Positions 12,267-22,101 of a DNA stretch of 64,000 bases are shown piece by piece; the first letter of the stretch is position 1; every line of letters begins with the position of its first letter. The stretch is taken from assembly GCA_021234155.1 (NCBI GenBank), contig JAJEKV010000040.1:12669072-12733071 (forward strand), read 5' to 3'. The notes under the pieces are model-generated. The model searched no databases, was not told the DNA's origin, and saw only the letters and a list, made by a program, of their open reading frames with translations. This DNA is from Isoetes taiwanensis (taxonomy: Eukaryota; Streptophyta; Lycopodiopsida; Isoetales; Isoetaceae). The position numbers and the translations under genes were made by a program.

Positions 12267-13026
12267 GTGATTTCGGTTGCTCGAAATCATAGCACTGGCC
12301 AAACACTAACTCGTAGCACGGTAGTTAGGAGGAGGCTAAGTCAATGTGTCGTTAGTTCTCTTTGTTGTTTGGCTTGGTGTTAGGTTAAGTTAAGAAATTG
12401 TAGCTTTGAAGTGGAGGGCCCAAGATTGGAGGCCTAACAGGTGTCAGTGGGTAGCTCAAATGACGAAGATGATGGTTCCATTGGATCGGGCGTACTCGAA
12501 TTACCCTAGAACAGTCAACTCTAGGCGAAAAATGGTCAAGGGCAGGCCCAAAAACAAACTCGGGCGCCGCTTGCCTTTTGTAGTTTTGTAGTCAAGGCAG
12601 AAGCGCCCGAAATGCTGTCGGCGCCCGACCCGTCAGACCCGAGTCAACGCGGGCCCGCCAGGTCAACTCGGGCGCCGCTTGCTTTTCGACGACGCCCAGT
12701 CGAGGCGGAAGCCCGTATAATGCAGCCGGCGCCCGACCGTAGGTTGCGCGTATTTCCGCCGTATAATTTTGCAAATAATAAAATTTCGGAATTAACAAGG
12801 AAAAAATTTGAAATTTTAAAAGTTAACTGGTCGTTTAACAAACCATTTCTTGTCATTTGTTTTCGCTTCCGCGCCTCCAACCGCCTGAGCCGCCCTCCGC
12901 CATCGCCACCAGACCGGACCTTGCTCCTGCGCCCTTGTGCCTTGTGCATCTTAGCGCCCCCTTTGTCATCCCCTTCGCCGCCAGTGCCTCATTACCCGCC
13001 TTTTTTTTTCCCACCATAGCGCCGCT
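12267..13026 (+). other. Untranslated leader with an internal duplication
   Basis: The 760-bp leader contains an imperfect direct repeat, 12556-12630 and 12665-12738. Each unit starts AACTCGGGCGCCGCTTGC and ends GGCGCCCGACC. It is GC-rich with inverted GGCGCC words, so it could fold strongly. A packaging or dimerisation role is only inference. The segment just before the ORF is C-rich and ends GCCGCTATGG, a good plant start context. Confidence 0.6.
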
Positions 13027-14268
13027 ATGGCCATCACCAAGAGCGCCCCAGATCCAACTACCTTGAGCATCGTGGAGATCTACGCCATGATTGCCAAGCA
13101 CATGGCCACCGACCCAGCCCTCATTGATATCTTGTTGGATGAGCTGGTGAACAGGTTTGAGAACAACGATAGGATTCCATATCCTATCTATCACTTCTCA
13201 GAGCCATTCCTCATCCGGCTGAACCTTCGCCAGCTTCCCTATACCATTGTTGAGCAACCTGATATGGTTATGATGCTCATGAAATTTTATCCTCCCGAGC
13301 AGGAAGGCCATACGGAGGAGGAAGATATCAGGGCAGAGGCCGACCGTATCAGGGGTTTGGCCAGAGAGGATGACCACCGGGAAATTGAGCGGGCCGACAC
13401 GGCAGCCCGGGGAAGGGAGTACCGGTACCTCGGGGACGGCTTTGCCGTCATTGATGGCAGGGCCATCGAGGTTCCCTCATACCACTGGCATGAGGGTTCC
13501 AACAGCTTTGAATGGGGAGAAATCCCCGATATTAGCCTAGACTATCTGGTAACTATTCAGATAGATATGGGTCTGCGGCCACAACGGTACCAAGCCGAAC
13601 TTAACCGGCGTGCTGCAGCCCAAATTTTTGCTCAGGTCCAAGAGAATCTGAGGAGAGCCCGGGAGGAACGGGAGAAGATGGAGCAGGATCAGCGGGACCG
13701 CCAAGACCAGCGGGACCAGGAGGAAGGGGGTGCATCTGGGAGTGGGCCGGGCCCCATCCCGAAGTATCAGACCATTAAGCACCGGAGGAAGGGTGTCGCC
13801 CATAAGTCCGGCAGCCAATACAAGGAGAAGTTAAGGACTGTCGGGGCTTTTGGGAAGAAGACAAGCTCCGACCGGAGACAGCAGCGGGTTGACAACGCCC
13901 GACCAGTTGCTGGGGCTAAGACGGTGCCAACACCGTCGGGGCCACCTGTAAAGCCCGGGGCACAGCGGAAGCCTCACCGGTTCCGACCCGGTACCGTGGC
14001 ATTGCGGGAAATCCGCAAATTTCAGAAGTCTACAGACCTTCTGATCAGGAAGCTACCTTTTCAGAGGCTGGTACGAGAGATCGCACAGCAATTCAAGACC
14101 GATCTCCGTTTCCAGACCTTTGCAATTTTGGCGCTCCAAGAGGCTGCTGAAGCCTACTTGGTGGCACTTTTTGGTGACGCCAATCTTTGCGCTATCCACG
14201 CAAAGAGGGTCACCATAATGCCTAAGGATCTAGCCCTCGCCCGTAGGATACGGGGGGAGCAACCTTAG
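13027..14268 (+). CDS. Histone H3 core fused to an unknown N-terminal domain
   Basis: An unbroken 413-codon ORF starting in strong context (GCCGCTATGG). Residues 315-413 are a full histone H3 core: [20 protein letters not shown] begins the alphaN helix, [20 protein letters not shown] covers alpha1 and loop 1, [12 protein letters not shown] lies in alpha2, and [11 protein letters not shown] with ARRIRGEQP closes the fold. By eye about 13 of 99 positions differ from canonical plant H3. Loop 1 has normal length, so it is not CenH3-like. The canonical tail with K4, K9 and K27 is replaced by a basic linker (about 234-314), and the K36 position is Arg314. Residues 1-192 match nothing I recognise; 193-233 form a charged, probably coiled-coil helix. 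It sits where gag would normally start. A role in packaging element DNA or in targeting chromatin is inference. Confidence 0.92.
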   Translation: MAITKSAPDPTTLSIVEIYAMIAKHMATDPALIDILLDELVNRFENNDRIPYPIYHFSEPFLIRLNLRQLPYTIVEQPDMVMMLMKFYPPEQEGHTEEEDIRAEADRIRGLAREDDHREIERADTAARGREYRYLGDGFAVIDGRAIEVPSYHWHEGSNSFEWGEIPDISLDYLVTIQIDMGLRPQRYQAELNRRAAAQIFAQVQENLRRAREEREKMEQDQRDRQDQRDQEEGGASGSGPGPIPKYQTIKHRRKGVAHKSGSQYKEKLRTVGAFGKKTSSDRRQQRVDNARPVAGAKTVPTPSGPPVKPGAQRKPHRFRPGTVALREIRKFQKSTDLLIRKLPFQRLVREIAQQFKTDLRFQTFAILALQEAAEAYLVALFGDANLCAIHAKRVTIMPKDLALARRIRGEQP

Positions 14269-14471
14269 CTTACTTGCGGGAGTCCGCATTTGTAAATATT
14301 TTTTTTGTAATATTTAATAAAGAGACCTTTATTTTGAATTAAAAAGTTTAATGGTTTTTATGTTAATAATAAACTAAAGTGCTGACGTCAGCTTTTAAAA
14401 AAAGGGTTTAAAAGGGGACTTTTAAGGGTTATTTCAGACGTTTCTCTTCTTCTCTCCTCCCTTCTAGCGCC
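14269..14471 (+). promoter_or_regulatory. Spacer with poly(A)-like and promoter-like signals
   Basis: This AT-rich spacer follows the H3 ORF. It holds AATAAA near 14317 and a perfect 12-bp palindrome GCTGACGTCAGC at 14381-14392, whose core TGACGTCA is the binding site type of plant TGA/CREB-like bZIP factors. A TATA-like run TTTTAAAAAAAGGG follows at once. The order polyadenylation signal, bZIP site, TATA-like run, next ORF suggests separate transcription of the accessory genes. This is inferred from sequence only. Confidence 0.4.
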
Positions 14472-15775
14472 ATGGTCGCCCGACCTTGCCGCTTTGGTAC
14501 CATGATGGAGAGAAATGGGATCCACAAGTTCCTTCGACCTGCTTGCAACCTTTACTATGCCAACGATAGACCTCCTCCTCACAAGTATGCAGCGGCATCC
14601 GGATTACGGCCGGATTCCTTGACTTCTACATGGAGGAAATGCTTCCTCTGTGTATTCTCCTGGGGATCCTCCCCAATGGTATTTGGAGCGGAGATAGTCC
14701 GGCAGATGTTAGGGGGACACACATGCTTATGGCGTCCTAAAGGGGAAACTCCGATGGGGTAAACACACGCCGTTGGTCCAAAGATCGGGCGGCAATATCC
14801 GAAGCTACTTTTCGCCCTAGCCATCCTCATGGACCAATACGTTGAGGATGAAACTTTGCAGAGAGAAGGGCAAACCGCACGAGTCCTCAGGAGGGGATGA
14901 TGAGCATATAGGTATGGGCGACTTTGCCCGTTGGAAAGAGCTGGCAGAGGAGTTACCACCGCGCCGTGAACAAGCTATAGGCTTGTCAGGGTTAGACGGC
15001 CTTCCCGTCATCTATCACCAAGGGCAAGAGTACCTTCTCTTGGATGATATTATCTGGGCGTATCATATGGTGGCGGATTTTACATAGCGCAAAGACCATG
15101 TACTTTTACGAGCTTGCGGAGTATTGTATGGATGATTTTATCGATTTCACTTCTACCGAGCTCCCTTCGGAGGTGCACCAGCTGCTTCAGTTCCGTCAGG
15201 AGACCATAGAGCCGGCAGAGACTCTATTACGCCTTCGAGACTTTGTGATGCAGGAACCAGCTTCGCAACCTGCACCAGATGCCTTCACGGCTATGGGACC
15301 TCACGTTCCAAACATCAATATGGTTGAGGTTCCCTCCATTTCGGATGATGAGGGTGAAGATTTATATCATAACCTCAAGCAAGAAAGAGGAGCAACAGGA
15401 GCTCAAGGAGGAAGAAGTCCCCATGGACTTGGATAAGGAAGTGGCAGCATTTGAGACTCCGCAAGGAAAGGTGCTGGGTAACCACCTTACCCGTTTCTTT
15501 TTGTCGGCCTTCCGACACGGGCAAGTCCTCTTCATAGCCCGGGATCTAGGGCCAGAGGCTGAAGCTTCATGGTGGGCCCTCCGTGCACTTTCTACACTAG
15601 CCGGCCACAAGAAGCTTCCCTATCGTACGATTACTTATGTACTCGTACGACGGGATCTCGCCCTGACGGCCTTGGGTCAGGATATTGCGCCTTGGATGGG
15701 AATGAAGCTCCTCACGGCAGCCCCATTGGCGTTGCATATCAGGAGGTTGCATCTGTTGCGGCTGCCACAGTAGAC
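14472..15775 (+). pseudogene. Accessory ORF 2, unknown function, frameshifted
   Basis: A coding-like GC-rich stretch between the H3 gene and gag, open in pieces: 14472-14762, about 14770-14880, 14890-15087, 15085-15390 and 15366-15773. It starts ATGGTCGCC in good context after the promoter-like spacer. Readable segments include GIHKFLRPACNLYYANDRPP, KIGRQYPKLLFALAILMDQY, LDDIIWAYHMVADF, YCMDDFIDFTSTELPSEVHQ and an acidic SISDDEGEDLYHNL. The last piece (HLTRFFLSAFRHGQVLFIAR onward) is hydrophobic and alpha-helical in character. I recognise no family. If the frameshifts are repaired it would be a protein of roughly 400 residues. Its position matches no standard retroelement gene, so it is probably captured or lineage-specific. 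Confidence 0.6.
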
Positions 15776-16064
15776 CCTGGGGTAACTCTGCTGCGACACC
15801 GACCGCCTCCACCACCTCCTAGGGCCAAGGATAAAGAGGCAGGGCCTAGTTCCTAGACTGATTGTGCTACACAATTTTTGTTTATATATATAAATACGTG
15901 TATTTATGAGATTTTCGATTGGCAACTGTTTGGACCATATTGAAAAATGGTGTACCTTATTTACTTATTAAATACAAAGTTCTCTTGATGAGTATAACTG
16001 AATTGTTTCTTTTATGACATCCTCTTCAAAAGCATTAAAGTTTAGAATATAGTGGCATTACAAA
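15776..16064 (+). other. AT-rich spacer between accessory ORFs
   Basis: No coding signal. A TATATATATAAATA run near 15884 and general AT-richness contrast with the GC-rich ORFs on both sides. It could be an intron, an internal promoter or plain filler. Confidence 0.35.
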
Positions 16065-16604
16065 ATGTTCTCTACTCATTTTAACTATGTTGCAGAGGAA
16101 ACCATTTGGGAATATGAGGAGAGAATCACCGATATGGTTAGGAGAGACGATCCCGGACAACCGGATCAAGACTATGGCCAGAGATATGGTGAATATCCAG
16201 AGTGGGAGGAAGGCTATGAGATCGAACCACCGCCACCGGGGAGAGCCCTACGACCACGACAAAGGGTGGAGATAGTTAACATCCTTAGGGGATAGGGCTC
16301 TCAAGATCCGAAGATGACCCCGCGGTCGCACAGGACTCTTTTGGAATATGAGCAGCACGAGGCTTTTCGAGGGGGCAATGACCACCTTTGGCAACTCTTT
16401 TATGCTATCGAAGGCTTTTTAACCTTCTCATTATCAGCCCAACATGGGAATACCAAGCAATCATTGTCCAAGCTGGGGCACGCTATAAACTTCGTCCCGA
16501 ACATGCGGGGAGTACCGCTATGCGATCTGTACCCCTTCTCGCCAACCCCTAGGCCTGATCTCTTCCGTTATATTTTTCTTTGTTGCTATTTATTGGCAAT
16601 GTAG
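16065..16604 (+). pseudogene. Accessory ORF 3, unknown function
   Basis: Two adjacent frames, 16065-16295 and 16314-16604, look coding. The first begins MFSTHFNYVAEETIWEYEER and is acidic and aromatic-rich, with EYPEWEEGYEIEPPPPGRAL. The second contains EAFRGGNDHLWQLFYAIEGF and KLGHAINFVPNMRGVPLCDL. They are separated by a stop and a frame change and may form one broken gene of about 180 codons. No family is recognised. It could be a capsid N-terminal segment rather than an independent gene, because gag begins shortly afterwards. Confidence 0.45.
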
Positions 16605-16819
16605 TAGAAACTTTAAAAGTTTCCAATCGTATCATACCTACTTTTGTCTTAACCCATGTACCAATCAACTTGTTGTTGTACTCAACTTGAATGAAATAAA
16701 AAATATTGTCTTGTTTGTATATTCTTTTTGTCTCGATTATTTTAAAGGGATTGTACATTAATGAAAATCTGCTTATATATTCATGAATGCTCCCTATAGG
16801 CGATTGGTAATAGCGAAGC

Positions 16820-17990
16820 TTGGCAAACACCCTCCAACGCCATGAGGCTCTCCCCCTGACAGAATTGATGTTAATGAAAAGGCCTTTCGGCGAATTACAG
16901 GCCTATGTGTTGCATACCAATCCACCGCAACAAACTCGGGAGGGACGGACCGGAATTACCTCGCGACCATTGAGTCCACACTGCACAAATGACCATCTCC
17001 TCCCGAGCTAGCCCCATGCACTGTACAAAGGAGGACTCATGCTAAACGTCATCGGTTCCTCTAAGGATAGCGCCGCTTCCTCACATTCAACCACTTGATT
17101 GTCTTCGGGTCATCGCTATCGACAGTGACCATTCGAGGCGTAAGGATAAGGAATACCGAAAACCGTTGATCTGACCATAACTAGTATATGGAAGAACCAG
17201 GAAGTTGGCTCGGTTTGATGGGAAATCCGGAGGAGGCTTGAATGCGAGAATCTTGGTTGGGACGAAATGAAGGAGTTTGGGAAGTCCTATGGAATGACGG
17301 AGAAGGATCTGAGGGGAAGGTTGCCACCGCCAACCTTCACGGAGCTGCCCGTATTTGGTGGAAGGGTTATGCGAGCTAAGCACCGGACGGGAGCAGGTGC
17401 AAGTTCAAGAAGTTCGCTAAGGCTTTCAAATCGCATTACGTGCCTCGTGCGCACAAATGCCAAGATTGAGACCTTCTCTGAGGTTGGAATAGAAGGGCAT
17501 GTCCGTTCAGGCCTACGGATGAATTTATGCGCTTGAGGTTGTATGTACCGGGAATGAATGAAAAAGGGCGATGAGGGCTACATTGAAGGGTTGGCCCCAT
17601 CCATTAAACGCATGGTCAAGGCCATAGACCCAAAATCGATGTAGAGGCGGAAGCTAAGGCATTAAGCCTCGAGGAGGACACGCCAAAGAACCAGTATCCG
17701 CCGACACTGCTCCTTACTCGCAGACCACGCTTGGTCCCGCCTTTACAAACCCCCGTTCGCCAAGTCCGGGGCCCTCTCAAAGACAATTCTTATGGCGCCA
17801 GGAAAGAAAGTCACCTTTAGCACGCCGGATAAGCGAGAACAATGCCGGCAAGGAAGTTCGGGGCCTCTTCTGATCCATTCCTAAAGAGGCGGAGAACAGC
17901 TCCGCTGGGATAAGGCATGCTTCTGGTGTATGAGGCTGGGCACTTCATGCGAGAATTGCCCGCGTCGTCCACGCCAGGGCGCCTTGACTA
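16820..17990 (+). pseudogene. gag with zinc knuckle, frameshifted
   Basis: The retrotransposon Gag signature is visible in pieces at about 17318-17520: ANLHGAARIWWKGY, then KFKKFAKAFKSHYVPRAHK, the W...F..AF...Y.P pattern of Ty3/gypsy Gag. It continues with LRLYVPGMNEKGDEGYIEGL near 17530-17590. A nucleocapsid knuckle begins at about 17916 with CFWCMRLG; the His and final Cys positions are split by a one-base shift. Gag would build the virus-like particle and bind element RNA. At least four frame changes lie between 17200 and 17990. The N-terminal boundary is uncertain. Confidence 0.7.
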
Positions 17991-18093
17991 GCCATGGCCG
18001 ACCTTGATTGGGAAGATCGGAGTCCAATCTCCCTGCGGAGGACGAGGCTCCCGAGTACATTCACGGTCGTCTCATATTCTTGCCGCTATAGAA

Positions 18094-18450
18094 GCAGCAA
18101 CGCTGAAAATCAGCCTTACGTTATTTCTACAATAGGCCAAGTAGACAAGAAGCCCTTCATAATTTTGATGGACACGGGTAGTACGCGCATAATTTTGCTT
18201 CTCCTAGAATGGCCCGCATCAAATTTGAAAGCGTTGAGATCCCCTAAGCCCGGTCACATTAGCGGTGGTAGGATCGGACACACTCATGGCCCGTATTAAC
18301 CTTAAGATCACGGTTGCAGTGCACCGGTTGCCTTGGGTGCCGAGTTAATGGACATTGGCAAATATGATCTTATTGTTGGAATGGAGTTTTTAGCATCCGC
18401 CAAGGCCAACATAGGCGTGGAGAAACGGGAGGTCACCTTCAAGCGCCGCT
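18094..18450 (+). pseudogene. Retropepsin (protease) domain
   Basis: PYVISTIGQVDKKPFIILMD with the following TGST gives the DTGS catalytic Asp motif at about 18168-18182. Downstream KYDLIVGMEFLASAKANIG (about 18362-18420) is the conserved YDLI-GM-FL strand that follows the active site in Ty3/gypsy proteases. The two parts lie in different frames with a stop near 18298. The enzyme would cut the Gag-Pol precursor. Confidence 0.75.
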
Positions 18451-18699
18451 AATGGAGCACGTGTGACTATAAAAGGTGATTCATTCCACTCCGCTATCAA
18501 ATCGATGTCAATAAACAAGTTAGAAAAAGCTATACGCGAGGAATGAACTCCTTTGCCTCATTAAACTTGCCTCCATTGAGTCGACTCCAAGCGAGAAGCA
18601 AGTAATCGGACATTTAGCACCGGACATTGTTACCCTTCTTGAGAATTTAGCGATCTTTTTCCGGATGAGATCCACAAGCTTCCTCCTTTCGGAGGGGTA

Positions 18700-19420
18700 G
18701 AATGTGAAATAACTCTTGAACCGGGTACTAAGCCTACCAGCAAGGCCCGTCTGCGAATGAGCCCTCGAGTTAGCGGAGCTTAAGAAACAACTACAAGAGT
18801 TCTTGAACACAGGGGTTTATTGGCCTAGTGTTTCACCATTTGGCGCTCCTATTCTTTTGTCAAGAAGAAAGATGGCTCCTTAAGGATGTGTATTGATTAT
18901 AGGCAACTCAATAAGCATACCATCAAGAATCGCTATGCTTTGCCTAGGCGAGATGATCTTATGGACCCGATTACAAGGAGCAAAATATTTCTCAAAAGAT
19001 TGATTTGCGCTCCGGATACCATCAGATAAGGATAAAGGGAGGACATTCATAAGTCCGCTTTTCGCACCGGATATGGGCATTATGAGTTTACCGTCATGCC
19101 TTTTGGATTGACCAATGCCCCCAACAGCGTTTATGCGGTTGATGAATGACATCTTCCGCCAATACTTGGATGACTTTGTTGTCATTTTCTTTGATGACAT
19201 TCTCATCTATAGTAAAACCTTGCAAAAGCAACATGAACAACATCTTGATTGGCTTTGCGAAGCTAAGGCGCCATCAGCTCTTTGCCAAGTTTTCTAAATG
19301 CAAGTTCGCCACTCAGGGTCGACTATTTGGGGCATATTATTTCATTGAAGGAATTGCTACGGACCCGGCCAAGATAGAAGCAAGAAAGGATTGGCCCATT
19401 CCAGCTAATGTTTCGAGGTC
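18700..19420 (+). pseudogene. Reverse transcriptase domain, frameshifted
   Basis: Recognisable blocks in order: [40 protein letters not shown] with [15 protein letters not shown], and [20 protein letters not shown] with the catalytic FFDD at about 19189-19200. These are RT fingers and palm of a Ty3/gypsy polymerase. Part of the palm between RYALP and the FFDD box is scrambled by several one- or two-base shifts. The ORF 19115-19297 carries only the catalytic end. The copy cannot encode a continuous RT as written. Confidence 0.85.
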
Positions 19421-19429
19421 CGGAGTTTC

Positions 19430-20128
19430 TTGGGACTCGCAGGATATTATCGGAAATTTGTTAAGGATTTTGCAACAATTGCCGCACCTCTTACTAATCT
19501 CACAAGGCATGAGAAAGTGAAGGATTGGATGGAACATTGGGAAGCAAAAGTCCAAGTCGGCTTTCAGAAGCTCAAGGATGCTTTAACATCTACACCGGTC
19601 CTCACCTTGCCTGATCCTGAAAAGGATAAATTGGTAGCCACCGATGCTAGTAAGATAGCTACCGGTGGAGTCTTAATGCAGGAAGGGAGAGTTGTTGCCT
19701 ACGATTCAAAGAAGATGAATGATGCAGAGCAGCGATATCCTACCCATGATCAGGAGTTGCTGGCAGTTGTTCGTGCTCTCCGTATTTGGAGACACTACCT
19801 TCTTGGTAGAAGGTTTCAGCTCAACACGGATCATCAGAGTCTCCGCTATCTATCCACCCAGCCTAATCTAAATCTCCGTCAGCGAAGATGGATGGAATTC
19901 CTCGAGGAATATGACTTCGAGATTGTATACAAGCCAAGAAAGCACAATGTGGTTGCGGATGCTTTGTCACGTCATCCCTTCATAACCCGGACCCATTGTA
20001 ACGCCATTTCCACACTCACCAGCGAGTTTGGGAAGCAGATAGAACAGACCACGCCTGATCCCGAATACGTAATATTTGGGAAAGTTTGGGTAAGGAAGCC
20101 CGTACCAATAAAGAACGTGAAGCATTAG
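19430..20128 (+). CDS. RT connection plus RNase H domain of pol
   Basis: This 232-codon open piece begins with MGLAGYYRKFVKDFATIAAP, the RT thumb/connection of Ty3/gypsy pol, and runs through RNase H. The catalytic acidic residues are visible in VATDASKIATGGVL, HDQELLAVVRALRIWRHYL, LNTDHQSLRYL and NVVADALSRHP. It degrades the RNA strand during cDNA synthesis. It is the longest intact part of pol, not a separate gene; the start is just the first Met of the open frame. Confidence 0.85.
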   Translation: MGLAGYYRKFVKDFATIAAPLTNLTRHEKVKDWMEHWEAKVQVGFQKLKDALTSTPVLTLPDPEKDKLVATDASKIATGGVLMQEGRVVAYDSKKMNDAEQRYPTHDQELLAVVRALRIWRHYLLGRRFQLNTDHQSLRYLSTQPNLNLRQRRWMEFLEEYDFEIVYKPRKHNVVADALSRHPFITRTHCNAISTLTSEFGKQIEQTTPDPEYVIFGKVWVRKPVPIKNVKH

Positions 20129-20199
20129 TTCATATAAGAAAGAGGGCAATTTGTTATATCACAAAGATAAGTTTGTGTTCCAATGACTTGAGGGTGCGA

Positions 20200-21140
20200 A
20201 AAGCCGATTCTCCATGACACACACAACAGCCCTATAGCGGGACATGCGGGTTTTATGAAAACTTACTTTAAGATCCGCTCCGGCTATTTTTGGCCTTCGA
20301 TGAAGAAGGATATTGCTAGGTACATCAAGCGATTGTCGGGTTTGTCAGCAAACCAAGGCGAAAGCAATTAAGAGTTCCAGGGGAGTTACAACCTTTGGAT
20401 GTGCCCAATGCCAAGTGGGAAGTCATAACCATGGATTTCATTGTGGGCCTTCCACGCACTCTCCGTGGATATGATGTATTAATGGTCGTGGTCGACAAAT
20501 TATCAAAGATGGTTCACTTCCTGCCATGTCGCACCACGGACACCGCCTTCGACACCGCCTTGCTCTTTGCAAAAGAAATTTTCAGGTTGCACGGGATGCC
20601 GAGAGGCCATGAGTACAGCTTACCATCCTCAGACAGATGGTCAAACAGAACGTGTTAATCGTATTATCGAAGATATGCTACGAAGCTATGTATGGAGTAA
20701 ACAAATCACAATGGGCGGATTATATTTATCCGGTAGAGTTAAGCCTATACTTGATGCAAGCGAGGAGTCTTCAAAGATGTCTCCCTTCATGATAAATTAT
20801 GGCTATCAATGTCTTACTCGGACCCATTGGCATAACCCCTGTTTCTAAAGTGGAGGTCTCTCAACAACTCCTTTTAGAAATGCAGGCCTTGGTGGAGGAA
20901 GTTCGGGGTTACTTATTGGCCGCCTTGATCGTCCGAAGAGTCTAGCGGATAAGCACGAACCCCACGAATCTTCCAGTGTGGGCGAATCGGTTTGGCTTAA
21001 GATCAAAGTAAAACAAGCCAAGCTTAAAATTGGTAAGCGTGAAGAAGTTGGCACCCAGATGGGCTGGGCCGTTCAGGATTACTGAACGCGTGGGAGAACA
21101 GGCATATCGCTTGGACTTGCCACCCCGCTTGAAGATCCAC
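20200..21140 (+). pseudogene. Integrase with a catalytic-core deletion
   Basis: An HHCC-type zinc region is visible around 20215-20370 (AGHAGFMKTYFKIRSGYFWP, then KKDIARYIK). The core starts at 20395 with KWEVITMDFIVGLPRTLRGY, including the first catalytic Asp. The sequence then jumps from RLHGMPR directly to STAYHPQTDGQTERVNR, so about 30 residues with the second catalytic Asp are deleted near 20600. The C-terminal part (GESVWLKIKVKQAKLKIGK and KLAPRWAGPFRITERVGEQA) is the GPF/Y module. As written, integrase cannot be active. Confidence 0.85.
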
Positions 21141-21599
21141 AAGGTCTTTCACGTGAGTCTTCTGAAGCAACACACCCCTGATCCGGAAGAGGTTTTGGAT
21201 ACCCCAACTCTCCTAGAAATGACTGAAGAGCAGCTGGAAATAGTGCCCGAAGCTCTTCTTGATCGAGCTTACAAACAGACCAGAAGGACTCAAATGTTGC
21301 AATACTTGGTCAAGTGGAAGCACTTACCAGTTGAAGATGCTACCTGGGTGATGAAGATAGACCTTGAGAAGCACTATCCGGACTTCATGCGGGAATCTCA
21401 GGGCCGCACCATCAACGATGCTATCAACCCCGCTCCCGGCGGTAAGCTTGAAGGCTTGATTTGCCGAGAATCATGTTCTAGAGGGGTAGATGCATCGTAT
21501 ATTATAATAATAACCAATGATGAGATCACCTTCGTGTTCTCTAGGACGTGGTGTATTGTTGATGTTGACATGACCACGAATTGCTTAAAAAGCATCTAG
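21141..21599 (+). CDS. Chromodomain end of pol
   Basis: Within the open frame 21030-21599, FHVSLLKQHTPDPEEVLDTP leads into IVPEALLDRAYKQTRRTQML, then QYLVKWKHLPVEDATW and DLEKHYPDF. This is the chromodomain that defines chromoviruses, with the aromatic QYLVKW and the W of ATW in place. Chromodomains bind methylated H3 tails or heterochromatin and bias integration there. The Y of the first aromatic position lies in RAYKQ. A further stretch of about 60 residues runs to the stop without a known domain. Confidence 0.85.
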   Translation, partial: KVFHVSLLKQHTPDPEEVLDTPTLLEMTEEQLEIVPEALLDRAYKQTRRTQMLQYLVKWKHLPVEDATWVMKIDLEKHYPDFMRESQGRTINDAINPAPGGKLEGLICRESCSRGVDASYIIIITNDEITFVFSRTWCIVDVDMTTNCLKSI

Positions 21600-22101
21600 T
21601 AAATAGACTGCGTTCATTCCGGCTATACGGGGAACTGAACCATTCCTTATGCCACAATGAATTGCAAGCCGTAGACATGATAGGTTCCCTTCTAGATACT
21701 TTTTCTTTTATTTATAGGGGGTGGTCCCTTCAACCACAATTTAATCATATTATTAACCTACGGGTATATTGATGTGTGCAGGCCAGTGAACAGATCGTCA
21801 CCTGCCTTGTATAGAGGGTTGCTGATGACCCAAATTTTCCCGTATTGGTTTTGTCTACATGTGTGATTTTTATTGTCTGGATGTTTTAAATCGGACTTTG
21901 GTCCTACACTCTCTTGATGATAAGTTTGTATAAGGCACCTTGGTGCTTGTACTTTGATATTTTCAACTTCAATGTATTACTGTCCGGAATACTGTAATTT
22001 CAACGTATTAATATTATCTTCTTAACTCCATTTTCTAATTGAGTGCTTTATTTATATGTATTCGATTAGCTAACCCCAATGCTGAGGACAGCATTATTTT
22101 T
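21600..22101 (+). other. Non-coding region between pol and the 3' LTR
   Basis: AT-rich, without a credible ORF. It includes GTCCTACACTCTCTTGATGA and a poly-T-rich stretch. This corresponds to the usual untranslated end of the internal region. Confidence 0.5.

Noticed and set aside
13027-14268. Ordinary chromosomal histone H3 gene next to a transposon, or a CenH3 gene
   Set aside because: It lies between primer site and gag inside matched LTRs, is fused to 314 extra residues and lacks the H3 tail. Loop 1 has normal length, unlike CenH3.
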